DNA of 14,196 bases from Candidatus Aminicenantes bacterium UBA876 (GTDB lineage: Bacteria; Acidobacteriota; Aminicenantia; UBA2199), in the NCBI GenBank assembly GCA_002294665.1, contig DBFQ01000037.1, forward strand, positions 15,354 to 29,549, written 5' to 3'. The translations under genes were made by a program, and so were the position numbers. Below are positions 7,552 through 14,188 of the stretch, one piece after another; within the stretch, counting starts at the first letter, position 1, and each line of letters starts with the position of its first letter. Below the pieces are notes generated by a model. That model made no database searches, had not been told where the DNA came from, and saw only the letters and a program-made list of their open reading frames with translations.

Positions 7552-8191
7552 TGCGTTCTCCAGGATGTTCAATTTCGCGGCGAAGCCGCCGCACGGCACG
7601 GTAGAGGTGCCGCTTGACCGTTCCCTCGCGACATTTCATTACACTCGCGATTTCACGGATGGGCATACCGTTGAAATGCCTCAGAACCAGGGCCATGCGT
7701 TGCTTGGCCGGCAGGCGGGTAACCGCGGCGCGTACAAGGTTTTGCCTTTGCTCCATGTCGGCCAGAGACTCGGGCGATACCTGAAGATCGGAATCCCGAT
7801 CGGTGTCCAGCAGATAAAATTCCTCCATGTGGGTTCGACGCGTTTTTCCGCGGCGCAGGTAATCCAGACAGCAGTTGGATGTGATGCGGTACAACCAGGT
7901 CTGGAATGAAGCCCGATCCGCCTTGAAATGGGTGATGCTGCGGAAGGCGCGCAGGAAAGAATCCTGGATCAGGTCTTCGGTTTCTGCGGCACCCCCGGTG
8001 AAACGCCACACCAATGCGCGAACCATCGGGCGGTATATCCTGTACAATTGGCCCATGGCGCTTTGATCTCCTTTTCTGGCGAGCACAACCAGATGGATGA
8101 CCTCCTCTGTTTCGGGTTTGTTATTTGGACGCGCCCGGGTGTATCCGGGTTGACTTTCCGGTACGGTTTCGTGTGTTTCCGGATGCTTCAT
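7541..8191 (-). CDS. ECF-type RNA polymerase sigma factor
   Basis: A 216-residue protein with only sigma regions 2 and 4. Region 2 spans about 44-112: LYRIYRPMVRALVWRF, then AETEDLIQDSFLRAFRSI with the typical D-Q-D/E core contact, then ASFQTWLYRITSNCCLDYLRR. Region 4 spans about 152-203: LPAKQRMALVLRHFNGMPIREIA, then CREGTVKRHLYRAVRRLR, a helix-turn-helix for -35 recognition. The first ~32 residues are polar and look disordered. No region 3 or extra C-terminal domain is present. It heads the five-gene minus-strand operon and is followed at an 11-base overlap by its probable anti-sigma factor. ATG 8191 is given; a GTG six bases upstream (8197) is a possible alternative, and the ribosome site is weak for both (AGGTG close to the ATG). 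Subgroup and target promoters cannot be named from this sequence. Confidence 0.93.
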   Translation of the reverse strand: MKHPETHETVPESQPGYTRARPNNKPETEEVIHLVVLARKGDQSAMGQLYRIYRPMVRALVWRFTGGAAETEDLIQDSFLRAFRSITHFKADRASFQTWLYRITSNCCLDYLRRGKTRRTHMEEFYLLDTDRDSDLQVSPESLADMEQRQNLVRAAVTRLPAKQRMALVLRHFNGMPIREIASVMKCREGTVKRHLYRAVRRLRREIEHPGERNEM

Positions 8192-8271
8192 GCGCACCTG
8201 GTTGCCAGAAAATATGCGGATGGCGGTTGAGTTCCGATTCCGGAGTTGGTAGAGTGGAGGCGGAGGCGGGA
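8192..8271. promoter_or_regulatory. Divergent intergenic region of the sigma operon and a lipoprotein gene
   Basis: These 80 bases separate the sigma factor start (minus) and the lipoprotein start (plus), so both promoters must lie in or next to this stretch. On the minus strand GGAAC occurs at 8231-8235, the usual -35 core of ECF promoters. About 16 bases downstream is TATTTTCTGG, which is not a clean ECF -10. On the plus strand TTGAGT (8227-8232) and TAGAGT (8250-8255) are 17 bases apart, but the transcript would start almost on the ribosome site, so this pair is doubtful. Confidence 0.45.
8262..8266 (+). promoter_or_regulatory. Ribosome binding site fixing the lipoprotein start
   Basis: GGAGG stands five bases before ATG 8272. 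The reading frame is open back to 8125, but the earlier part would overlap the sigma gene on the other strand and would place the lipobox far from the N-terminus. Confidence 0.8.
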
Positions 8272-9156
8272 ATGAAACGCTGGAGAATTCAGTGCTTCCA
8301 TGCCGGGTTTCCGGCCTTTATGGTTCTGTTCCTGCTCTTTTCCGGCTGCGGGGGCGATTCCGGGGATTCTCCCGGAGCGGTTGAGCCGGGTTCTTCCTTG
8401 ATTTCGCAAGCGGGGGAGGATTCCGACACGCAAATGGACTCCTTTCTCACCGACGCCGGCATCTTCCGCGATGAAGGCGACCCCTGCAGGGAACATCATT
8501 ACCGCGTGTCTGCCGGGAGCATGGTGATTCTGGGTTTTGAACAGCCGTTGCTGCACCCGGCGCGGGCGGAGGAAGCGCTGGCGCAGATTACGCACGATGA
8601 ATGGCAGGTCCTTGGAATTGATGCCTGGGTGGTGGAAACGGAAATCATTACGCAAACGGTTACACGGACGCTTTGGGGCGTGGATTTCAGCGAGGACGAA
8701 TTTATCCGTGATGATCGCGGCGAACCGCATTTTTATCTGCGCGACAAGGCTGCGGGGGCGAGAGGGATTACCGGACTGAAATGGGTCCGCGATTGGACTT
8801 ACGTTGTGTCTGAAATCAACGGCAGACGCTGGCCGGAACGGGTTCTGATGAATCTGACCGAAGCGGATTTGAGCCGGATTTGCGATGGGGAGGCGGTTTT
8901 CCGGATTCAGGAACCGCTGGGGGAAGCGGAAATGGTTTTCCCCCTGCAACCGGTTGGGATTGAAACCGAGCTTTCTTTTGCCCGTATTCAGGTACAGGTC
9001 GTGCTGGCGCGGGATATTACCGCGGAAGTCAGCAGAAAGCAGTTGCTGGTTGAATCCCCCAACGCCGGACGCTTTGTGCTGCGCTTGTCCGCCAATCCCC
9101 GCACCAGCCGTTTGATCACCGTATCGGGGCCGGCTTTCCACCAGGATTGCTGGTGA
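8272..9156 (+). CDS. Uncharacterised lipoprotein, divergent from the sigma operon
   Basis: A 294-residue protein I do not recognise. The N-terminus is a lipoprotein signal: basic MKRWR, a hydrophobic stretch, then LLFSGC with the lipidated cysteine at residue 26. A low-complexity Gly/Ser/Asp/Glu linker (about 27-60) follows, typical of exported lipoproteins. The remainder looks mainly beta, with repeated alternating hydrophobic strands (VLGIDAWVVETEIITQTV, ARIQVQVVLARDITAEV), and ends in the dipeptide CW. The mature protein has three more cysteines besides the lipidated one. Its start is 80 bases from the sigma factor start on the other strand, so it may share regulation with that operon as a sensor partner or target, but nothing in the sequence proves this. 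It faces the TPR gene tail-to-tail with a 32-base gap. Confidence 0.82.
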   Translation: MKRWRIQCFHAGFPAFMVLFLLFSGCGGDSGDSPGAVEPGSSLISQAGEDSDTQMDSFLTDAGIFRDEGDPCREHHYRVSAGSMVILGFEQPLLHPARAEEALAQITHDEWQVLGIDAWVVETEIITQTVTRTLWGVDFSEDEFIRDDRGEPHFYLRDKAAGARGITGLKWVRDWTYVVSEINGRRWPERVLMNLTEADLSRICDGEAVFRIQEPLGEAEMVFPLQPVGIETELSFARIQVQVVLARDITAEVSRKQLLVESPNAGRFVLRLSANPRTSRLITVSGPAFHQDCW

Positions 9157-9188
9157 TCGAGGGTTCCGGCACCGCTTGCGGAGTGAAA

Positions 9189-11696
9189 TCATCGCCTGGT
9201 TTCTCCGTTCGCCGCGGGTTTTCCCTGTTGCAGCCGCTTTAAATCCGTTTCCAATTCCGCGATGCGTCGCTTCAGCGCCTGGAAGCAAGGCCCGGCACTG
9301 CGCGGCCCCTTTTCCAGGGTTTTGCGGTACAACTCAAGCGCGGCATGGGGTCTGCCCGCTTCTTCCAGTGCCTGCCCGGCGAACAGGACGGGGGTCGGGT
9401 CGCCGGGGAGCAGCTTCGCGCCCGCCAGGTATTGCTTGACGGCGGATTCCGTTTTTCCGCTGATGAGGTGGGCATTGGCCAGGGAGAGATAATAAGCGGC
9501 TTCCTGGGGAACCAGTTTCAGGGCGGCCCGGAAATCATCTGCCGCCGCGGTTGTATTCCCGGACTGCAGATACAGGTTGCCGCGGAAATGAAGTGCCTGG
9601 TGATGATCCGGCAGGATGTGCAGGACCTGATTGAATTGTTCCAGCGCCGACTGGTTTTTCCCGGCCAGAAAAAGCGTCACCCCCAGTTCGAACGTCGGTT
9701 CCGCTGAACCGGGAGACAAAGCGGACGCCTTGCGCAGGTGGTCTTCAGCCGGTCCGTATTGGTGCATGCGGCGATGGATCAGCCCGGCCAGCAGCCACCA
9801 GTGAGGATTGTCGTTTTTGCGTGCCAGGGCGTGCTCGAGATCGGCGATTGCTTCTGCGAATCGTTGCTGCATGACCCGGGCCATGGCTCTGCCGGCCCAG
9901 GCGTGGGGATCTTCGGCGTCCAGGGACAAGGCGTTGGCAAAGTCTTTTTCCGCCGCTTCGGCCTGATCGGCTTCCAGGTAGACCCTCCCACGCAAGATCA
10001 ACGGTTCCGGGTTGTCGGTGAAACGGTCTATCAGCAAAGAAAAATCGTTCACCGCGGCCGGGATGTTGCCCACGCGGAAGAGAGCGCGGCCGCGATCGGT
10101 CAGCGCGGTGGCGTCCAGTGGGTCCGCGCGCAGGATTCGTGAATACTCCCGCGCCGCCCTGGAGAAATCCCGGCAGGAATAAAGAGCGGCGGCCAGTTGC
10201 CGGCGTGAATCGATGCGCCCGGGCTTCAAGGCCAGCGCCCGCGTAAAAGAGCGGATCGCCATGAAAATGTTTCCGTTACGGGCATGAACCACTCCCAGGT
10301 CGTGCAATGCCGATGGCCAGTTGGGCCTGAGCCGCACGGCATGGGTCAGGTCGCTGTGTGCCGCGGCCCGATTGTTCTTTTTGAAATGGCAGATGCCTCG
10401 CTGATACCAGGCGTCTCCCGCCAGGGGTTGAACGCGGATCAGGCGGGTGAAGATGTGCGCGGCCGGAAGCCATTTTTTTTTCGTCATGGCGATGATGCCC
10501 TGATTATACAGAGAATCACAATGCTTCGGGTCACGCTCAAGCGCGGTTGTGAACGCAAACGCGGCGTCGTCAGTCTTCTTGACTTTTGTCAACAGGATTC
10601 CGCGATTGCAGTGAGGCTCCGCCCAGGATGGGTTGAAAACGGCCGCCTGTTCCAGGCACCAGGCTGCCGTTTCCGCATCATGCTTCAAGGCCGCGATCAC
10701 GCCCCGCTGGTTCCAGGCGTGAGCCAGCCGCGGCAGGCGGGAGATTGCCTCGGCGGTGTCCATTTCAGCTTGATCCAGGCGCATCAGGGCCAGGTGGGCG
10801 TTGCCGCGGAAAAGGGTGATCCATCCTTTGGTGGAGTCAGACGCAAAACGCCGGGCCGTGTTCCATTCCTGGACGGCTCGACGGGGACGATGCCGCAGGA
10901 AGTGAGCCAGCCCGCTGATAAAATGCGCCATCTCACGCCAATTGTGTTGCCCGTTGGAGTGCAGCGTGAAGTGACCGGGCAGTGAACAGGCAGGTGGGCG
11001 CATCAGCGGGTGGATGCGCCGGCGAATTTCGTCAACGCGAACATGAAGCGATGGATGACGCAGGTTCATGAAAAAGCTCATGCCGGTGCCGGTTCTCCTG
11101 TAAGAAACCCGGACCAGCAGATCGGCGCCGTACCTGCGAATCAGCATGGCGGCGGAGTCCTTGCCGGTTCCGTCTGCCGGCGATTTGCGTAAGGCAATGA
11201 TGCGGATTCCCGGCTGGTTGGAGGTTTCGCTTTGGATACGATGGATCAGGTCGGAGCGCATGGACGGATACGCGCCATCGGCAGCGGGAAAATCCGCCAC
11301 AACGATGCGGAAATCACCGGCATTGCTTGCGGTCCGTGCACCGTGAAGCAGGATGCCGGCGGGGATGAACAGCGCGGAGACCAGAATAGCCGCCCGGATC
11401 TCGATGGCGAACGTGAACCTCGGAATCGCGGTAACCCGGGAAAATTGAATGAAGGGCGAGGGTGCGTCGACGAGCACGGCCGACATCCAGCTGGATCCCA
11501 CGGCCAGCACGCGCAATACGAAAGGAGCGATGGGAAGCGGGGTCATGAACAGGGGTAGAGAAGCGGCCACCCCGTTGATGAACAGGACCGCCGCGCATAT
11601 CCGTTGAAGGGTGGAAAGCTGAAACTCCGGCATTCGGCGTGTGAAAGCAATGTCGCTTGGCAACGATTTGCGGTTCATCTGTCTGGCCCCAGGCAT
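9189..11696 (-). CDS. Membrane-anchored TPR protein with TolB/FlgO-like N-terminal domain
   Basis: An 835-residue protein. Residues ~33-118 hold two or three hydrophobic segments (33-51, 55-76, 96-117), predicted to anchor it in the inner membrane. Residues ~128-222 resemble the small alpha/beta domain found ahead of TPRs in TolB-like, FlgO-like and adenylate-cyclase-associated proteins: FRIVVADFPAADG, a helix, IRIIALRK, then MLIRRYGADLLVRVSY. Residues 256-800 are an unbroken array of about sixteen 34-residue tetratricopeptide repeats, and the final 35 residues form a short Lys/Glu helix. TPR arrays bind other proteins; no enzymatic motif is visible, so an envelope scaffold is the most that can be inferred. 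The start is uncertain: ATG 11696 gives the longest frame, ATG 11678 (MNRKSLP) is equally plausible, and neither has a clear ribosome site. It appears monocistronic. Confidence 0.87.
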   Translation of the reverse strand: MPGARQMNRKSLPSDIAFTRRMPEFQLSTLQRICAAVLFINGVAASLPLFMTPLPIAPFVLRVLAVGSSWMSAVLVDAPSPFIQFSRVTAIPRFTFAIEIRAAILVSALFIPAGILLHGARTASNAGDFRIVVADFPAADGAYPSMRSDLIHRIQSETSNQPGIRIIALRKSPADGTGKDSAAMLIRRYGADLLVRVSYRRTGTGMSFFMNLRHPSLHVRVDEIRRRIHPLMRPPACSLPGHFTLHSNGQHNWREMAHFISGLAHFLRHRPRRAVQEWNTARRFASDSTKGWITLFRGNAHLALMRLDQAEMDTAEAISRLPRLAHAWNQRGVIAALKHDAETAAWCLEQAAVFNPSWAEPHCNRGILLTKVKKTDDAAFAFTTALERDPKHCDSLYNQGIIAMTKKKWLPAAHIFTRLIRVQPLAGDAWYQRGICHFKKNNRAAAHSDLTHAVRLRPNWPSALHDLGVVHARNGNIFMAIRSFTRALALKPGRIDSRRQLAAALYSCRDFSRAAREYSRILRADPLDATALTDRGRALFRVGNIPAAVNDFSLLIDRFTDNPEPLILRGRVYLEADQAEAAEKDFANALSLDAEDPHAWAGRAMARVMQQRFAEAIADLEHALARKNDNPHWWLLAGLIHRRMHQYGPAEDHLRKASALSPGSAEPTFELGVTLFLAGKNQSALEQFNQVLHILPDHHQALHFRGNLYLQSGNTTAAADDFRAALKLVPQEAAYYLSLANAHLISGKTESAVKQYLAGAKLLPGDPTPVLFAGQALEEAGRPHAALELYRKTLEKGPRSAGPCFQALKRRIAELETDLKRLQQGKPAANGETRR
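9297..10931 (-). repeat. Array of about 16 tandem TPR-coding units
   Basis: Residues 256-800 of the TPR protein divide into sixteen consecutive units, fifteen of 34 residues and one of 35. Most carry the small residue at position 8, Ala near 20 and Pro near 32. Units read, for example, CDSLYNQGIIAMTKKKW..., PSALHDLGVVHARNGN... and HQALHFRGNLYLQSGN.... The units are divergent at the sequence level, so this is an old array and not a recent DNA repeat expansion. Confidence 0.8.
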
Positions 11697-11747
11697 TCTA
11701 TGCCATGCGTAGTCAGAAATCCAGGATCATGGGGTGGGTTAACATCG

Positions 11748-11776
11748 ATTTTACGGTAATTTTAACTAAATTTCAT
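11748..11776 (-). promoter_or_regulatory. Candidate sigma70-type promoter for the TPR gene
   Basis: On the minus strand ATGAAA (11771-11776) and TAAAAT (11748-11753) are separated by 17 bases, matching four and five positions of the consensus hexamers. Transcription would start near 11741, giving a 45-63 base leader. The 11697-11810 gap is clearly more AT-rich than its surroundings, as expected for a divergent promoter region. Confidence 0.4.
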
Positions 11777-11810
11777 TCTCCCCGCGTAGCATTTGAGCGC
11801 GAGGTGAGAG

Positions 11811-12014
11811 ATGACTGATTTTTCCTGCGAAGCGGAGTTTGAATTCAATCCGGAATACCAGCACGGTTTGGACGCGTTCCTGGGGGGGCGACGCCTGCCC
11901 ATGGCGCTGGACGAGTTTGTGGCGCTTGAATATCGGTATTATCGGGACTGGAATCGCAAGCGGATGCGGGCGGGGGCGGCATCTTCCCGCACGGCCGGTG
12001 ATTCCGGGCTGTAG
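11811..12014 (+). CDS. Small hypothetical protein, 67 residues
   Basis: I do not recognise this protein. It is acidic and aromatic in the first half (MTDFSCEAEFEFNPEYQHG) and basic toward the end (EYRYYRDWNRKRMRAG), then has a Ser/Ala/Gly tail. There is no signal peptide or transmembrane segment, so it is probably cytosolic. It is likely real because GAGGTG at 11801-11806 lies four bases before the ATG, an AT-rich intergenic region stands upstream, and a terminator-like hairpin follows the stop. It is divergent from the TPR gene and precedes the GspG-like lipoprotein by 122 bases. A DNA-, RNA- or protein-binding adaptor role would be a guess only. Confidence 0.62.
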   Translation: MTDFSCEAEFEFNPEYQHGLDAFLGGRRLPMALDEFVALEYRYYRDWNRKRMRAGAASSRTAGDSGL

Positions 12015-12028
12015 ATACCGGTTCCGAA

Positions 12029-12051
12029 CCGCCCCGGCGGATCCCTTTTTT
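12029..12051 (+). terminator. Candidate intrinsic terminator after the small ORF
   Basis: CCGCC and GGCGG (12029-12040) form a compact GC hairpin, most realistically four base pairs with a CCCG loop. Five bases later a run of six T residues (12046-12051) follows. It lies 14 bases after the stop of the 67-residue gene and before the next promoter. The short stem and the spacer make it moderate at best. Confidence 0.45.
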
Positions 12052-12058
12052 CGGCTGA

Positions 12059-12087
12059 TTGATTTTTCTGCGCGGAATTGCTATAAA
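12059..12087 (+). promoter_or_regulatory. Sigma70-type promoter for the GspG-like lipoprotein
   Basis: TTGATT (12059-12064) and TATAAA (12082-12087) are separated by exactly 17 bases, the best promoter match in the window. Transcription would begin near 12094, leaving a leader of about 43 bases before ATG 12137. It directly follows the T run of the preceding hairpin. Confidence 0.6.
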
Positions 12088-12126
12088 GTGGACCTTGAAC
12101 CGGCGGATGAATTCCAGCTTCGTCGA

Positions 12127-12132
12127 GGGAGG
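12127..12132 (+). promoter_or_regulatory. Ribosome binding site fixing the GspG-like lipoprotein start
   Basis: GGGAGG lies four bases before ATG 12137. The frame is open to 12059, but the upstream part coincides with the promoter and would displace the lipobox, so 12137 is the start. Confidence 0.8.
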
Positions 12133-12136
12133 TCGT

Positions 12137-13024
12137 ATGAAATGGTTGCGTGGCGGTGCGATCTGGTGCAGTGCCGCGATGCTGCTGCTGGTAGCAGGTT
12201 GCCGGAAAGATACTCTGGACATTGAGCGGGTCGGGAACCTGGTCGAAGACCAGAGCATCCTGATCCAGAAATACGTGGACGGCATTCAGATGGCGGGAAA
12301 ACTCGAGGATGTCACGACCCGTATGCAGGAGTATCTGGAAGGCATTCACCGCCTGACTCCGGATATCAACTCCCACCTGGAGACGGCGCGACGATGCGGA
12401 GACCGCTTGACGGATGCGCAAAAAGCGATCCTGGCCCGGATGATCAGCGTACTCAGGCTGATGGAAAACATCGTCCAGATGGATCTGCAAAGATTTGGAA
12501 ATCATTCGCAGATTGCGGATATCCAGGCATCGCTTGCCGAAGCGTACAAGGAAATCGACGTGGCGAATCTGCCGCTTGAGGATGAACGGATCCGTATTGC
12601 GTATAACGACCTGATTGAAGGGCGGATTCTGGGGGATGGGGCCTTGGCGAACCTGTCACGACAGATGGGAAGAGCCAGCGTGAAATCGAGGCTGAAAATT
12701 ACCATGCGCACGATTTCGAACCTGGGAGAAGCGTTGGATCGGTATGTGAAAAAATTCGGATCCGCTCCGGAAGTGGACTCAATCAATGACCTTCACCTCT
12801 ACCCCAATTATTCGCCCTATTTCAAGGATCTGACTTTGATGGACGCCTGGGGAAGACCCCTTTACTACCGTGCCGACGGTCCTCGATTCTGGATCGCCTC
12901 TGCCGGGAGTGACGGTGAGTTTCAGGGATTCGAGCAGCAAGGGGTTTATCGTGACTATTCCGGCCGGGATGTGATTTTCAGCGGCAAACGCTTCTTGTAC
13001 TGGCCGGATTTCCGTCGTTTCTGA
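12137..13024 (+). CDS. Lipoprotein with C-terminal GspG (type II secretion pseudopilin)-like domain
   Basis: A 295-residue protein. Residues 1-22 are a lipoprotein signal (MKWLRGG, a hydrophobic core, then LLVAGC with lipidated C22). Residues ~25-185 are almost entirely helical, with heptad-like spacing of hydrophobic residues, forming a stalk or coiled coil. Residues ~186-262 match the globular end of the major pseudopilin GspG: a helix ending ALDRYVKKFGSAP, then LMDAWGRPLYYR, then FWIASAGSDGEF, corresponding to the family's DPWGxPYxY and SxGxDG motifs. True pseudopilins carry a prepilin-peptidase leader and one hydrophobic helix; here the domain sits on a lipid-anchored helical rod. It is probably in the outer membrane or facing the periplasm, and could interact with a type II secretion or pilus machine, though no such genes are in the window. 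It ends 12 bases from the opposing methyltransferase gene. Confidence 0.85.
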   Translation: MKWLRGGAIWCSAAMLLLVAGCRKDTLDIERVGNLVEDQSILIQKYVDGIQMAGKLEDVTTRMQEYLEGIHRLTPDINSHLETARRCGDRLTDAQKAILARMISVLRLMENIVQMDLQRFGNHSQIADIQASLAEAYKEIDVANLPLEDERIRIAYNDLIEGRILGDGALANLSRQMGRASVKSRLKITMRTISNLGEALDRYVKKFGSAPEVDSINDLHLYPNYSPYFKDLTLMDAWGRPLYYRADGPRFWIASAGSDGEFQGFEQQGVYRDYSGRDVIFSGKRFLYWPDFRRF

Positions 13025-13036
13025 CCCGTTGCCGCT

Positions 13037-14188
13037 TCATGCGGGAGCGACAAGCCGCGCCGCGATCTCCATGTGATCCGTTTGGGGGAAATTGTCGATC
13101 AACGTGCATGCTGAAATAGAAAACCCCGCTTCGACCAGGCGGCCCAGGTCACGGCTGAAAGTAGCCGAATCGCATGAAAAAAGCACCATCTCCGCCGGAG
13201 GAATGGCGGCCAGGGCGTGAAGGACACGGGGCGGGACGCCTTTTCGCGGCGGATCCAGGACGAGGAAATCGACCGGCGGCCAATGCCTTTTGACGATCTG
13301 ACTCTCGACCACATGGACGTGCGTGAATCCATTGACGGCGAGATTGCGTCGCAATCGCTCGAGGTTTCGCGACTCCGATTCAACCGCCCAGACCTCGCGG
13401 GGACACGCGCGGGCCAATGACAGCGTCAGGAATCCCGCGCCCGCATAAAGGTCGGCCCCGGATTGCACGGTCGCGGATTGCGGGCGCGCGAGCGCCTGCA
13501 TGGCGGGCATGGTGAAGATGTTGGCCTGAACAAAATTGCGTGGATCGACCGAAAAATCACCATCGGGAAAGGGAAAGGTAATGTCCTGAAGACCTTCAGG
13601 AAAAAACCATTCCCCGCCCTCCATTCCGGCGGCACTGACCTGCTTTCCATTACTCAAGAGAACCAGTCGACCTTCGGCCACGGCGCGAATCCTTGGGTGT
13701 TCCCTGAGGGCGAGCATTTGCTCCTGCATGACGACGGGCATGAGCGGGCAGGATGAGACCGTGACCAATCGATGGCTGTTGCGGGCAAAAAATCCCATAC
13801 GGCCGTTGCGGATCTGCAGGATCATGCGCGTGCGGTAATGCAGGGGGGGTGACGCCGTCAATGTCACAGAAGGCGGAGATTGGATGCGTGAGATCCGTGC
13901 CAGGTTGCGTTTCAGGATAGCTGATTTGATTTCCAACTGGTGTTCAATGGACGCGTGCTGCAGGTTGCAGCCGCCGCATTCGGTGTAGAACGGGCAAGGC
14001 GGCGTAACCCGATGGGGGGAGGGTGAGAGAATTTTTTCGGCTTCGCCCCAACTCACTCCGCGGCGGCGTCCGCTCACTTTGAAACGGACCGTCTCTCCGG
14101 CCAGGACCCGGGGGATCATGACCGGGCCGTCCGGACTGGAAGCCACCCCGAAGCCGCCGGGACCAACGTCACGTATTTCTGCAATCAT
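13037..14188 (-). CDS. rlmD: RlmD/TrmA-family RNA uracil-5 methyltransferase with Fe-S cluster
   Basis: A 383-residue protein. It has an N-terminal TRAM-like RNA-binding domain (about 1-55), then the iron-sulfur set C65-x5-C71-x2-C74 with C147 as the fourth ligand. The SAM-dependent methyltransferase domain follows: FVQAN at 219-223, the SAM-binding DLYAGAG at 246-252, DPPRKG at 312-317, catalytic nucleophile C339 in LFSCD, and H372-M-E374 as the general-base motif. All hallmark residues of m5U methyltransferases of the RumA type are present, so it should be active. The family methylates C5 of uridine in 23S rRNA (U1939, sometimes U747) or tRNA; the target cannot be read from sequence, so the symbol reflects family only. 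ATG 14188 fits the start of the TRAM domain, but only eight bases lie upstream, so a slightly earlier start beyond the window cannot be excluded. Confidence 0.92.
   Translation of the reverse strand: MIAEIRDVGPGGFGVASSPDGPVMIPRVLAGETVRFKVSGRRRGVSWGEAEKILSPSPHRVTPPCPFYTECGGCNLQHASIEHQLEIKSAILKRNLARISRIQSPPSVTLTASPPLHYRTRMILQIRNGRMGFFARNSHRLVTVSSCPLMPVVMQEQMLALREHPRIRAVAEGRLVLLSNGKQVSAAGMEGGEWFFPEGLQDITFPFPDGDFSVDPRNFVQANIFTMPAMQALARPQSATVQSGADLYAGAGFLTLSLARACPREVWAVESESRNLERLRRNLAVNGFTHVHVVESQIVKRHWPPVDFLVLDPPRKGVPPRVLHALAAIPPAEMVLFSCDSATFSRDLGRLVEAGFSISACTLIDNFPQTDHMEIAARLVAPA

Noticed and set aside
8227..8255. TTGAGT and TAGAGT at 17-base spacing as a plus-strand promoter
   Set aside because: The transcript would begin at about 8262, on the ribosome binding site itself, so this pair would give an almost leaderless message that wastes a good GGAGG.
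9165..9182. A short inverted repeat (TCCG and CGGA) between the convergent lipoprotein and TPR genes
   Set aside because: The stem is only four base pairs with a ten-base loop and no T run on either strand; chance is the simpler explanation.
8188..9288. A 366-codon minus-strand open frame opposite the lipoprotein
   Set aside because: It covers the divergent control region and the whole lipoprotein gene. The product is rich in Arg, Asn, Pro and Gly without recognisable motifs, while the plus-strand frame has a clear lipobox and ribosome site.
10284..10985. A 233-codon plus-strand open frame within the TPR gene
   Set aside because: It is a shadow of the minus-strand TPR-coding sequence, whose regular 34-residue periodicity leaves no doubt which strand is coding.
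11939..12505. A 188-codon minus-strand open frame across the GspG-like lipoprotein start
   Set aside because: It overlaps the best promoter and the lipobox of the plus-strand gene and has no leader or motif of its own.
13032..13044. CCGC and GCGG hairpin between the convergent GspG-like and methyltransferase genes
   Set aside because: The stem is four base pairs, overlaps the methyltransferase coding end, and has no T run, so it is not supportable as a terminator.
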